From assembly GCF_030445035.2 (NCBI RefSeq), contig NC_080677.1, positions 110,849,263-110,913,262 on the forward strand: a stretch of 64,000 bases of DNA. Direction: 5' to 3'. This document shows, one piece after another, positions 22,000 through 34,096 of the stretch (positions are counted from its first letter, which is position 1; each line of letters starts with the position of its first letter). The notes under the pieces are model-generated. The model had not been told where the DNA came from, did not search any database, and saw only the letters and a list, made by a program, of their open reading frames with translations. The translations under genes were made by a program, and so were the position numbers. The stretch is from Dasypus novemcinctus (taxonomy: Eukaryota; Chordata; Mammalia; Cingulata; Dasypodidae).

Positions 22000-22831
22000 T
22001 TTGTCTCAGACACTGGGCATGTGGCAAGGAAGTTCCATTAGAGGACAGCACCCTCTGCAGGTGGCATACTGGATGGCTGATCTAGCTGTACCCTGGCCTC
22101 TTAGACCCTCCTTTTGCAGAGGTTATCAGACATGATTTGATGGTTTTTAGACAGAGGACCCTGGAATACCAAGTCTGGCCCCACCAAGAGTCTCCTAGAA
22201 AAAGATGTGTAGGATGAAAACTGGAAAAGGAAAATAAAATAGTACCTTAGTGCTAGTGAGAGTGGGCTCCTAACTCCAATGCAGAGAGTTTTGGCAAGTT
22301 GGGCTGAAGGAAGCAATGATTCAAACAAAAGTGGGCCTATGCTTATCTTCCCCTCCCCACACCAGGCATCATAAGAAAAATAAAAAGCATCCCTTGTTGT
22401 TAATCTTCTTTCCTTCACACGTGGAAGGAAAAGAGAGGTGAGAACAAGATGGCTGGCCTGCCCATGGAGAGTGGGTCCTGGGTTGGGTGCCACATAAACA
22501 GACAAGAAAAGCAGGTGATAAAGTAAGTTGTCTGGTGATGCAATCAGCTTAGTGATAGGTTTGCTTGAAGGGAAGCAATGCAGAGCTTTACGAAATAAAG
22601 GACAGGGAGAGAGAAACACAAGAGAGGAGATAAAGATGGGACCAGGGGACTCACAGTTTCTGGAACTGAGAGCCTCAACCCTAGTTTCCACCTATATTTA
22701 TTGGAAACTACCAAGCAGCTGTTCGCTCTCAGAACTGCAACATCATCTATAATAGGGAACAACTGCAACATCTACAATAGAACAGGTGTAACATTTACAA
22801 TAAGGAACAGGTAAGCCAGTTTCCCACAACA
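22000..22831 (-). mobile_element. Decayed class II-like endogenous retroviral 5' end (LTR plus leader)
   Basis: Read on the minus strand, a candidate LTR starts 'tgttgtgggaaactggc' at 22831. It has a TATA-like 'ccaataaatatagg' near 22700, a pyrimidine-rich R/U5-like part ('gagtcccctggtcccatc'), and ends at about 22495. Next comes 'tggcacccaacccaggac' (22474-22491), which agrees at roughly 14 of 18 positions with a lysine-tRNA primer binding site as I recall it. About 470 bp of non-coding leader-like sequence follows. No gag, pol or env is present. This is a truncated, inactive remnant, and the call rests on layout. Confidence 0.4.
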
Positions 22832-24790
22832 GTCTGGGAGTTCCCAGGACAGTGTAGACCAGAGAGCAGGTCCCAGTCTACCTTTAGGACAGAGTGTCTA
22901 CACTTACATGCAACCCTGTCCATTCTATCAAACTGACAAGTCTGAATCAATCTACCTCTTCCATGGGATAATGTGAGAAGGGGGTGAAATGGGAGCTTCT
23001 CTTCCCTTATATGCTTCCTACTGCACCTTATCTGTCTAGCCTAGGAGAGAGAAAGGAGAAAGCCAGACAGAGGAAGGGAACTTTAACCTTGTGTCTTCTT
23101 CCAAAGCTCTACCTCATGATGGTTTCACTGGGTTGCTCAATGCATGTTGGTCTCCAGAAGTGAGGGGCGGGGGAATTGCGAAAATGGCCAAAATATTCAG
23201 GATGGCTGCCTTTCCCTACTTGGAGGTTTCTTTGTAACACCAAATCTTGACTTCTGATTTTGTAAGAGAACATCTTCTCTTTCCAACTACAATTATATAC
23301 ACCTTATGGGCAAAGCCCATCATTTATACTTCTCTTTTTTGGTTGTTTGTTTGCTTGTTTTTTGGTGCTGAAACCCGGGAAATGACATTTATACTTCTTT
23401 TGACCACCCCCCCCCCCAATCTAGCATGGGCCAATGAAAAACAAGTAAAATATTGGTATAGATGAATGAGTATGTGAACAAGTGATTTCCCAGAAGGCTT
23501 ATCTGGAAACAACACTTGTGATCCATCTCTCCCACTGGCCACAATTTCAGTGAGGACCTTCCCATAGGTATGAGGAAGGAGAGAGAAGGAAATTTATTGT
23601 GCTGTCAGAGAGCAGGAGCAGTCTAGGCTTTGTGATTCTCTTCCTGCTGCCATGGCCCTGTGGCCAATGGTAAGAGAGTTACAATGTGTCTCAGTGTTTT
23701 CTCAAGGGACTAAGAAGGGCTCAGGCCATTACCCATGGAATTGGTCAGAGAGTGCCTACCTGTCAAATTGGCTGGGATGTACAGAGATATATTCCTGGCG
23801 AGTTGCTCTGTGGCACCCTGGGGCTTTGGTGACAAGAGTTAATTAATTAAGACACCAGTGTCAAAATTGAAGTGAGGAGGAAAAGTCAATTAGTGACTGA
23901 ATAGTTAGTGAGGAGACATATTTGAATGAGGTTCCCTCTAATTTGAGCTATACCTTGTCTCTCCCCTTTGGGCTTGGCCACTCTTCCCTTTTCTAAGTGT
24001 TGCAGGTTTAGGGGGAGGGAGAGATGAGGAAGGCATCTCTCTCTCTAATTTATACTCCTTATTCTCTGCATTGGATGGGGATATAAAGTCCTCTGCTGTC
24101 TGCAATACACCAGAGCACCATAAAGCTATTTATCGCTGCTCTGAATTCTTTTCAGCAGGCTGTTCATTTTAATTTGCAGTTCCCTCTTTAACTCCCCTTC
24201 AGCAGACTTGGCCATACTCCTGAGAGAAGATCTAAGCCGAGAAGGGGCGACACTGACAGGGAAGAAGGATGGACTAGGACTCTCTAGGGGTATAGCTGCC
24301 ACCACTCCACACTCTACCACCTCCTTCAACTCTATTTGCTTCTGCAGAGAGAAGGGGGAGATTATGATGTTTCACAGGAATTCCAAACCCTTGCCATGGT
24401 TCATAAAGGTCTGGCAGGAATGGAGCTCTGATGGCTCAGCAGGCTCTTGATACCGGAGATTTGGGGAGGGAAGGTAGGGGCAGCCATTCCTCCAGCAGCA
24501 GGATCTAGTGACTGGAAATGGAGCATTAAGCCAGAGGATGTCAATAGCAAAGATGAAATGCGTGCTTTAGAGTCTTCTGGCCTCAGGACCCTGACCAGGA
24601 CCAGTTTGGGCCCAGGATTTTGGGCAGCTTGAGCCTGAAATTGGGATTTAATTTTACTGTTTTTTTTTTTTTAATTATAAAATAGCACATGATGTCGTCA
24701 ACCACTTATGTGAGCTGAAGTAGGTCTGGTCGTTGTCTACCATCTTATTTTACCTGTTTGAGGGAAGAAGGGGGAAAACTACCTGGTATC
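22832..24790. other. No recognised gene
   Basis: Largely single-copy-looking sequence. It includes a poly(C) run at 23407-23417, a small tail-like stretch ('tttgtttgcttgttttttgg') near 23340 that may be a truncated DAS-type piece, and a short poly(T) at 24660-24672. Frames of up to 80 codons have no recognisable domain. Confidence 0.4.
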
Positions 24791-24850
24791 ATTAGAGCCG
24801 CACTGAAATTGTGTTAAGTCCAGTTTGCCACCAAGTGCCCAACAGTCATC

Positions 24851-26986
24851 ATGATACTGGGCACAGAAGGCAGGGAGTATTCAGGGTGAAGTTCAAGAGG
24901 CCTCCCTGTACCTGCTCAGCTGACAAAGTTTCTTCTCTGATTGCAAAATTCAAGATGACACGTCATATATTTGTTTCATCAAACTAAGCAGTGAAGCATT
25001 TGTCAAACTTAAATCTGAAAATGAAATGAAATAGGCTTTGAAGAAAGGCAGAGAAACCATGGTCAGATACGTTGACATGTTCACATCTAACAGTGTTCAA
25101 GTGGATTGGGGGTGGAAGCATACAGGTCAGAATAGTCCTAAAACTGCCTGTAGTAGCTTTGTCCAGCTTAGAGGATTCCCATTTGGCTGTGGCAAGGGAG
25201 AAATTGTTCAGTTCTTTTCAGGGTTGGATATTTAGTGTCAAATCAGATGACACTGCTGGTGGACTTTCAGATTAGGAGCACAGGGGACCCTTGTGCAGTT
25301 TCCTTTGCAGGGTATAGCTGAAAATGCCTTAAAGAAGCACAGGGAAAGAACAGGGCACAGGTACACTCAAATCTTTGAGAGTAGCCAAACTGAGGTCTGA
25401 ACCACTATGATCCCCCTCGAAAGCTTATGGCTACGCAGCAGCTGGGTTCCTAGGCTAGGCCGAGGGCTGGCAGAGGGTATAATAGCATTGGCAGAGGAGC
25501 TGGATTTGAAAGTGTGAGGCAGCGGTGCCTATGGCAGAGGGTATAGAGGCTATGATGGCTATGGTGGCTATAATGATGGGTATGGCTTTGGGTGTGGCAG
25601 ATTTGGAAGAGACCTCATTTGCTATTTTTTAGGAATGTTCCGTCATAGATATGGAGATGGTGGGTCCAGTCTCCAGAGCGCCACAGGGCACTATGTGCAT
25701 GTGAGGGGTTTATCTTACAGAGCTGCTGCAGATGATATTTGCATTTTTTCCTCACCTCTAAACCCCATGCGAGTGTATATTGAAATTGGATCCAATGGCA
25801 GAGTTACTGGTGAGGCAGACGTTGAATTTACTACTCATGAAGGTACTGTGGCAGCTATGGCAAAAGACAAAGCCAATATGCTACACAGATATGTGGAACT
25901 CTTCTTGAATTCTACTGCAGGAACAAGTGTAGGGGGTTATGATCACAGCTGTCTAGAGCTCTTTTTGAACTCTATAGCAGGGTCAAGTGATGGTGCTTAT
26001 TGTAGCCAAATGATGGGAGGGATGGGCTTTATCCAACCAGGCTAGGTATGGGGGTCTGCCAGCCAGCAGCTAAGTGTGGAAGTGGTTATGGATTATATGA
26101 GTGGACATGGCCAAGTTCTGCAGGGAAATTTCACTGATTATCAATGGTACCTTGCATAGATAGAGAAGGTGTGCTAAACAGCTATTGCAGAAATAAAAGC
26201 TGTGCATTTTTGGGAGTTGACTAGAATGGGAAGGATGTCTAGCATATCCAGTATGACTGGTGAATGGGAAATATAATTGCTTCCGATCGCTCTTGGTCAG
26301 CTTTCTTGCTTACTTACTTTCTCTTTTTATTTTTAAGAAAATAAGACCAAAAAATCATTTTAACAGTTTTGCATTACAGCTTTGTGATTCATGCTTACTG
26401 TAAGTGGAAGTCAGGATTATTTTAAAACTTTAAGCTCAGCATTTTTGAATGCTGAAACATTCACCTAGGATGTAATAACAAAATTCAGTACTGACCATAA
26501 CTGTTAAACAACTTCCAGTTTTCTTCAAATTAGTTATGTTATAGGAGTATACCTAAAGCACTTTCACTTATGTTAAATGTTGCTTATACCATAATACATT
26601 GAAAACTTTGGGTGCATGCTGAGAAACATGCTTTTCTGTAAAACTCAAATATAGGAACAGTGTTTATGATTCAAAGTGAAAACATTGGCATGTTCCTTAA
26701 TTCTGGCTTTTTGGTTTAATATCCTTAAGGAACGTGAGTGTACACTCCTTCCTTCCCTCCCTCCCTCCTTCTTTCTTCCTTCCCTTCCTCCCTCCTCCTT
26801 CCCTCCTTCCCTCCCTCCCTCTTTCAGATCTGGGACAATTTTAAGATACAATACCAATATTTGAGGAGTTTGGTCATGTTTGTGTGAAATTCCGAGGCTT
26901 TGACTTAAAATATTTCTTGTATTGTGATTTCTATTTAGGTGTATTGTACTAAGTAAAACTTGTTAAATAAATCTTCCTTTTAAAAA
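24851..26986 (+). pseudogene. HNRNPH2P: Processed pseudogene of an hnRNP H mRNA, best match HNRNPH2
   Basis: An intronless copy of an hnRNP H-type mRNA. The original ATG aligns at 24851 and the original stop at 26157-26159, so about 1.31 kb remains of a roughly 1.35 kb coding region. All three quasi-RRM domains can be followed. RRM1 is badly frameshifted; RRM2 keeps '[18 protein letters not shown]' near 25170; RRM3 lies in the longest open stretch, 25635-26045. The Gly/Tyr-rich linker is visible at 25525-25600. In-frame stops and indels occur throughout. A 3' UTR follows, ending at AATAAA (26966-26971) and a decayed A-rich tail. The residues NPM, AMAK, AGTS, YDHS, MTL and a C-terminal DYQxxLA fit HNRNPH2 better than HNRNPH1, from remembered sequences. 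The parent binds G-rich RNA in splicing; this copy cannot encode it. Some 5' UTR probably extends to about 24800. Confidence 0.9.
26746..26824 (+). repeat. (CCTT)n/(CCCT)n microsatellite
   Basis: Pyrimidine-only run of CCTT and CCCT units inside the 3'-UTR part of the hnRNP H pseudogene. UTR-like sequence continues on both sides, so the run expanded within the retrocopy or was inherited from the parent mRNA. Confidence 0.85.
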
Positions 26987-26989
26987 CTG

Positions 26990-27600
26990 GAAAAATCAAA
27001 TACATGTTCATTGTAAGAAAAACAAGGAAAAAGAAGTTAATCTTATCTCACTAACCAGAGATTAATCACTACTAATATTTTCAGAACTTTTCAAGGTAAA
27101 TACGTTTAATTTTTACTTTAATAAGATCATATTCAGCAGGACATTATGACTATCTGGTAGGCATGACTATTTGGATCACTGGAAAGGCCTATCCAATTTA
27201 TTGTGTATTATATTCACAAATTAAAACCCAGTTAAAAATGTGTTTTCTGGAAATTGAGAACTGCTGGGTAAAACTGGGTTTCTAGATATATATGGAAAAT
27301 AATGAACATGTAGCCACGGATTTCTTATGCAAATAAAAAATACTTTAAGCAGAAGAAAATGCCCAAAGGATATAAATGATATATGAATAACCCAAAAAGA
27401 ATTACCTTGTTCTTGGGCAGAAAAGTGCAAAATTGTAAAGATATCAATAAAAAAGAAAAATGGAAGCTATTTTTAGAAGAAAAAGAAATATTAAAATTCA
27501 GATAACCAAACTGAAAAGAAATAATTTCACAAATCCAACACAAGAATAGTTTATCATTATGCTTTATTTCCTTTCAATGTTTTTTTTTCATGTATTTTCA
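26990..27600. repeat. Old L1-like or single-copy AT-rich sequence
   Basis: The first 150 bp ('aaagaagttaatcttatctc', 'ccagagattaatcactacta') resembles the antisense 3' end of old L1ME-type elements. The remainder is AT-rich and unassigned. Confidence 0.35.
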
Positions 27601-27617
27601 CAACATAAAGAATTATA

Positions 27618-27997
27618 GGGAAACGGACTTTGGCCCAGTGGTTAGGGCGTCCGTCTACCATATGGAGGTCCGCGGTTCAAACCCCGGGCCTCCTTGACCC
27701 GTGTGGAGCTGGCCATGCGCAGTGCTCATGCGCGCAAGGAGTGCCGTGCCATGCAAGGGTGTCCCCCGCGTGGGGGAGCCCCACGCGCAAGGAGTGCGCC
27801 CGTGAGGAAAGCCGCCCAGCGTGAAAAGAAAGAGCAGCCTGCCCAGGAATGGCGCCGCCCACACTTCCCGTGCCGCTGACGACAACAGAAGCGGACAAAG
27901 AAACAAGACGCAGCAAATAGACACCAAGAACAGACAACCAGGGGAGGGGGGGAATTAAATAAATAAATAAATCTTTAAAAAGAAAAAGAAAAAAAAA
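27618..27997 (+). mobile_element. DAS-III SINE, copy E (short young subfamily)
   Basis: Well-preserved plus-strand copy, with A box 'tggcccagtgg' and B box 'ggttcaaaccc' intact. The target-site duplication is 'aaagaattata' at 27607-27617 and 27998-28008 (one further base, g, may belong to it). It has the same internal deletion and 'aaacggactttggccc' head as copies B (4525) and K (52824), with very few differences between the three. Confidence 0.93.
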
Positions 27998-29816
27998 AAG
28001 AATTATAGCATAAATATGTGTTCATTTTGTTATGTAGTCTTCATACAAATACTTTTTAATGAGTAGGGTATTTTTTATAAAGCAAATTTATTGTACTTTG
28101 TTTAATTATTATCCAATGCTGGATTTAGAAGTGCTTCAGATTGTACTATAACAAAAATTTTCTGATTAACATTTTTATGCATGTAACTTTTTAATCTTTT
28201 TGTTGTGTACAACAAAATGTTTTGGAGATTCAGCTATGTTTTTGTATCTGTCAGTGATTCATTGCTTTCTATGGATGAGTAGATTTCACTTGTATTAATA
28301 TACCACAGTTTATCCATTCTCCTGTTGATGAACATTTGGGTTGTTTCAAATTTGGGGCTATTATGAATAAAGCTGTTAGGAACATCCATGTTCCAGTCAT
28401 TTTGTGGACATATGTTTTCATTTTTGGGGAGTAAGTACTTAAAGTGGAGTTACTGGGACAAAGATATATGGTAACTTTACGGAAACTGCCAAGCACGTCT
28501 CCAAAGTGTTTGTGCTTTTTACAGATCAACTAGAAATGTATGAGTGTTCTGGTTGTTATATATCCTTACTAAAATTTGAAATTGACAATCTGTTTTATCT
28601 AGCCATTCTAGTGAGAGTGAAATGATATCTCCTGATGATCTACGATGTTGAATACTCTTTCGACATGCTTTTCATGGACTTATTGGCCTTTTGCTTTGCT
28701 ATTGTGAAGTGTATTTTTAAATTGAATTGTATATCTCTTTATTTTTAATTTATAGAAGGTTATATATTCTGGATATAATTCCTTTGTCAAATATATAGAG
28801 AATATAATTTTCCAGTCTGTAGCTTGCCTATGCATTTTATTAATAGTGTGTTTGATGAGAAGAAATTTTAAATTCTAATTTTAAATGAAGTCCAGTTTAC
28901 CAAGTTTTAAATTTTGTTAGTCCTTTTTGTGTCCTAAAAGATCTAAAGATTACAAAGATATTTTTATTTCTTTCTACTAGAGGTTTTTTTTTCCAGAAGC
29001 TTTATGTTTCTAGCTTCTGTATTTAGGGTTATGACACATCTTACATTAATTTTTGTGTAGAGAATGATGTGGGGTTTGAGGTTCTTTTTTCTTTTGACAA
29101 TCTAGTTGTTTCACCACAACTTTTTAAAAAGAATTATTTTCCTCCACCCAATTGACTTGGCAACTTGATTGAAAATTTGTTGATGTGGATCTATTTTTGA
29201 ACTTTCTCTTCTTTTCATGTGATCTAATTTTTTACCTTTATGTCAATATTGCAGTGTCTTAATTAATCTAGCTTTATTGTAAGTCTCGAAATAAGGTCCT
29301 CCTACATTGTTTTTCTTTGTCAATATTATTTGGCTAGTCTAGGCCCTTTGCATTTCCATTTAAATATTGATCGAATTTGTTAATTTCTACAAAAAGCCTG
29401 CTAACATTTTGACTAGGATTGTTTTCAATTTCTAGGTCAATTTTGGAAGAATGAATATTTTAACAATATTGAGCCATTCAATCAATGAACATGATATCTC
29501 TCTATTTAGTTAGATCTTTAATTTCTATTAGCAAAATTTTGTTGTTTCAGCAAAGAAGTCTGGCACATTTTTCTATTAAATTTATTCGTAGACATTTGAT
29601 ATTTTTGATGCTATTGTAAATAATATTTTAAATTTTATTTGTCAACTATCCACTTAGAATATTCATTGAGAGTACAGAACCACACTGATTTTTAAAAAAT
29701 ACTGGTCTTGTGTCCTGAAAACTTAATAAATCTGCTAGTTATTTCTTGTAATATTTTCTTAGATTTTTTAAGGGTTTCTACATACAAATCATGTCTGTGA
29801 TTAAAGATAGTTTTAC

Positions 29817-30235
29817 GGGAAGCAGACTTGGCCCAGTGGTTAGGGCGTCCGTCTACCACATGGGAGGTCTGCGGTTCAAACCCCGGACTTCCTTGACCTG
29901 TGTGGAGCTGGCCCATGCGCAGTGCTGATGCACGCATGGAGTGCCCTGCCATGCAGGGGTGTCCCTCAAGTAGGGGAGCCCCACGTGCAAGGAGTGCACC
30001 CCGTAAAGAGAGCTGCCCAGCATGAAAGAAAGTGCAACCTGCCCAGGAATGGCGCCGCACACATGGAGAGCTGACACAACAAGATGACGCAACAAAAAGA
30101 AACACAGATTCCTGTGCTGCTGACAACAACAGAAGTGGACAAAGAAGAACACGCAGCAAATAGACACAGAGAACAGACAACAGGGGTGGGGGGGGGGGAA
30201 GGGGAGAGAAGAAATAAAATAAATCTTTAAAAAAA
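29817..30235 (+). mobile_element. DAS-III SINE, copy F
   Basis: Full-length plus-strand copy of the long form, with A box 'tggcccagtgg' and B box 'ggttcaaaccc'. The perfect 14 bp target-site duplication 'aaagatagttttac' is at 29803-29816 and 30236-30249. A (g)n run sits before the tail. It is inserted in an antisense old L1. Confidence 0.93.
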
Positions 30236-30589
30236 AAAGATAGTTTTACTTCTTGCTTTCTAATTTATGTGACTTTTATTTCTTCATCTTACCATATTTG
30301 CATTGGTTAGGACACCCAATACAATTTTCATAGAAGTAGTGCAAGTGGATTCTGTTGCTTTGTTTTTAATCTTATTTCATCATTAAGTAGGATGTTATTT
30401 GTTAGTTTTATCAGGTTGAGGAAGATTTCTTATATTCCTAACTTGAAAAATCCCTTGAGTTTTCTTTAGTAATTATGCAAGGATATTAAATTTTGCCAAA
30501 TGCTTTCTTTTCTTACATCTATTGAAATGATCATATAATTTTTATGATGAGCTTATATTCTAAATTTGGTAAATTACATTGATTACTTT

Positions 30590-31818
30590 TTTCCATTTAA
30601 TTACTTTATTTATCTCTCCCTACCCCTCACCCTCATTTTTTTGTTGTTGTTGTTAATTTCTTTGTCTTTATTTTTTTAATGTTACATTACAAAATATGAG
30701 GTCCCCATGTACCCCCTCACCCCCCTCACCCGACTCATTCCATAACAACAACCTCCTCCATTATCATGGGACATTCATTGCACTTGGTGAATACATCTCC
30801 AAGCACTGCTGCGCCACATGGTCAATGGTCCACATTATAGTTTACACTCTCCCCCAGTCCACCCAGTGGGCCATGGGAGGACATACAATGTCCAGTAACT
30901 GTCCCTGCAGCACCACCCAGGACAACTCCAAGTCCTGAAAATGCCCCCGCATCACATCTCTTCTTCCCACTCCCCACCCTCAGCAGCTACCATGGCCACT
31001 TTCTCCATCTTAATGCTACATTTACTTCCATTACTAATCACAATAGTTCTAGAACAGAATATCAGTAAATCCACTCTAATCCATACGCTATTTCTCCATT
31101 CTGTGAACCCTGGGATGGTTATGTCCACTCCATCTCTGTATCGAGAGGGTGCTTAGATTCCACTTGGATGATGTATGCAACTCCTCTGCTTGCAGTTGTA
31201 GGCACTCTTGGTTCCCTGGTGTGGTGGTTGACCTTCTTCACCTCCCTGTTAGGTGTCTGGGGTAAATCCAATAAACCAGAGGGTAGTAGTTGCAAATCTG
31301 TTGAGGCTCAGGGCCTGGCTATCACATGGAGAGTCCAGAGATTCAGGTCCCCTGAGCATACACTAAATGCCCCCCCCTCATTGTTTTTACTTGCTGTGTC
31401 TGTTCCTCTTCTTTGTTTATTTAGGAGACACCAGGAACCAAACCTGGGACCTCAGATATGGGAGGGAAGCACCTAAACACTTGAGCCACCTCTGCCATTC
31501 CCTGCTTTGTTGTGTCTCTCATTGTGTTTTTCTTTTTGTGTCTCTTGTTTGTCACCTTGTTGTGTCTAGCTTGCTGTGCCTGCCTGTCACATCAGCTTGC
31601 TGTCTTGCTCATCCTCTTTAGGATGCACCAGGAACTTCCACTCCCTTCTTTGTTGTATCTCTCTTTATGCTTTTTTTCTTGTGTCTCCTGTTGCGTCAGC
31701 TTGCCATGCCTGCCCGCTGCATCAGCTTGCTGTCTTCTTTAGGAGGCACTGGAAACCGAACCAGGGACCTCCCATGTGATAGGCGGGAGCTCAATTGCTT
31801 GAGCCACATCTGCTTCCC
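30590..31818 (-). mobile_element. DAS-II SINE split by an L1 3' fragment
   Basis: The DAS-II tail is at 30590-30637 ('ctttatttatctctccctac') and its body and head are at 31375-31818 ('ttacttgctgtgtctgttcc' to 'gcgggagctcaattgcttga'). The whole is flanked by a perfect 14 bp duplication 'acattgattacttt' at 30576-30589 and 31819-31832. The gap holds an antisense L1 3' end. The body has three tRNA-like or derived modules, longer than the copy at 9721. Confidence 0.75.
30638..31374 (-). mobile_element. Young L1 3'-UTR fragment inserted in DAS-II
   Basis: Antisense L1 3' UTR closely similar to the start of the element at 61512 ('ctttgtctttatttttttaa', 'atgaggtccccatgtacccc', 'tcgagagggtgcttagattc'). 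It is truncated at the L1 5' side. 'ccctcatt' occurs at both ends (30630-30637 and 31375-31382), consistent with a short target-site duplication. Confidence 0.7.
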
Positions 31819-31832
31819 ACATTGATTACTTT

Positions 31833-32246
31833 ATTTTTAAAGATATATTTTTAAATTTATTTCTCTCCCCTTTCCCCTCATCTGTTGTCTGCTCTCTGTG
31901 TCCATTTGCTGTGTGTTCTTATGTGTCTGCTTGCATTCTTGTCAGCAGCACCAGGAATCTGTGTCTCTTTTTGTGTCATCTTGCTGCCTTAGTTCTCTGT
32001 GCATGCGGCACCACTCCTGGACAGACTGTGCTTTTTTTGTGCAGGGTGGTTCTCCTTGCAGGGCACACTCCTTGCGTGTGGGGCTCCCCTACATGGGAGA
32101 CACCCCTGTGTGGCACGGCACTCCTTGTGCACATCAGCACTACATGTGGGCTAGCTCACCACATGGATCAGGAGGTCCTGAATTTGAAACCTGGTCCTTC
32201 CATATGGTAGGTGGATGCTCTATCATTTGAACCAAATCTGCTTCCC
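31833..32246 (-). mobile_element. DAS-III SINE, copy G
   Basis: Minus-strand, diverged copy. Its 11 bp target duplication 'ttgattacttt' lies at 31822-31832 and 32247-32257. Its left duplication overlaps the right duplication of the preceding DAS-II, so this SINE inserted into the scar left by that element. The B-box region is mutated ('atttgaaacctgg'). Confidence 0.88.
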
Positions 32247-34096
32247 TTGATTACTTTTTGAATGGTGAATACACCTTGCATTCCTGGGACAAATCTAACT
32301 TGTTCATGATTTATTATTCTTTTTATAAGAGCTACACTAGATTTCTTAATATTTCATTAAAGACATTGTATTCCTGCTCAAGAAGTTATTGTTCTGTAAT
32401 ATTTTCTTGTAATGTGTTTTTCAGGATTCACCATCAGGGTTCTGTTTGCTTTATAAAACGAGCAGGAGAGTATTTTCTTCTCAATTTCTAAGTGGTTGTG
32501 TAAGTTTGGCATTATTATTCCTTAAATGTTTGACATAATTCACCAGTGAAACCATTTGGATGTGGAGTTTTCTTTGGGGTAATTTTTTTTTTTTAAATGA
32601 GTTCAACTTTTAAAATAGCTTTAGGACTATTTAGATGTTCTATTTTGTCTTGTGTCAGTTTTAGTAAATTGTGCATTTTCAAGTAATTTGTCCATTTCAT
32701 ATAAGTTGTCAAATTTATTAACACTAAGATGTTCACAATATTCCCTTATTTTCTTTTTTAATACTGTATGAGTGATATATTTCAATAAATTAAAGAAAAA
32801 AAAAGAAAGAAAGAAAGGCCGTGTAATGATAGCACCTCTTTTATTCCTGGTAACTTTTGTTTTCCCTTTTTTTTTAACTTGAACAAATTTGCTAGAGTTT
32901 TATCAGCTTTGTTAAATTTTTCAAAGAGCTTAATTTTCTTGTTTGCTTGTCCTTTTTCTCATTCTTTGATTTCCTTTTTTAATTTTACTATTTACTTTTT
33001 TCTACTTGCTTTAGGTTTATTTCGCTCTTCTTCATCAAGCTGCTCAAGTGGAAGCTTAGGTTGATTTTCTACCTTTCTTCTTTTCTAATATAATAAAGGT
33101 ATTGAAAGTTATACATTTATATCTAAATATTGTTTTAACTTCATCCCATAAAATTTGATGTATTGTGTTTTCATTACCATTCATTTTAAAAATATTTCTA
33201 ATTTCCCTTATGATCGCTAACGTCCTCATGGGATTTTATAGAAATGTGTTGCTTAATTCCAAAATATTTGGTGTTTTCTGAATATCTTATTGATACTAAT
33301 TTTAAACTTAATATTGTGATGGTTACATAATTTCCTTTGTGTGATTTCAGTGCTTTGAAGAATAATAGAAAGCTGTTTTATGACCCAACATATGGTCTGT
33401 CTATGTGTTTGTTCCATATGCATTTGAAGAAGGGCTTTCTGAAAATTTTTGGTGTAGTGTTCTATAAGTATCAAAGTGTTTTTCAAATCTGCTATATCCT
33501 TACTGTTTTTATTGTGTACTTAGTCTATTAATTTCTGTGAGAGATAGTAAAGTCTCCAATTATGACTATAGATTTCTTTATTTCTCCTCTTAGTTTTGTC
33601 ATTTTTTTTTGTTTTGGTTGCATGTATTTTGATACTCTATTTTGGGGGGTATAATCATGATTGTTATATTATCTTGAAGAATTTAAGTTCTTAACATTGT
33701 CAATGTCCCTTTATCTTCAACAATACTCTTTGTCTTGAAGATGACTTTCTCTATTATTAGCAAAGCCATATTATGCTTGGTATTTGCATGCTATATTTTC
33801 CCCATTCCTTTATTTTTAAACTGTCAGTGTCTTTATATTTAAAGTGTATTTCTTATAAATAACTATAATTGGGGCTTGCTTTCTTATACAATCTGACAAT
33901 CTCTACTTTCAAATTAGAATGATTAATTGATTTACATTTAATATAATTATTGATATGTTTGGGTTTAGGTTTATTATCTTGGTATTTGTTTTCAGTTTGC
34001 TCCATCTGTTTGTTGTTCTTTCGTTCTTCCTTTTCTATATTCCTTTAAATAAATAAAGTATTTTTAGTTTATCATTTTATCTCCTTATTGACTTTT

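Noticed and set aside
22101-22691. 196-codon retroviral or cellular protein on the minus strand
   Set aside because: It overlaps the candidate LTR and leader, and shows no gag, protease or other domain.
25635-26045. A functional RNA-binding protein gene (136-codon frame)
   Set aside because: It is one surviving frame of an hnRNP H retrocopy with stops and frameshifts before and after it and no intact start context.
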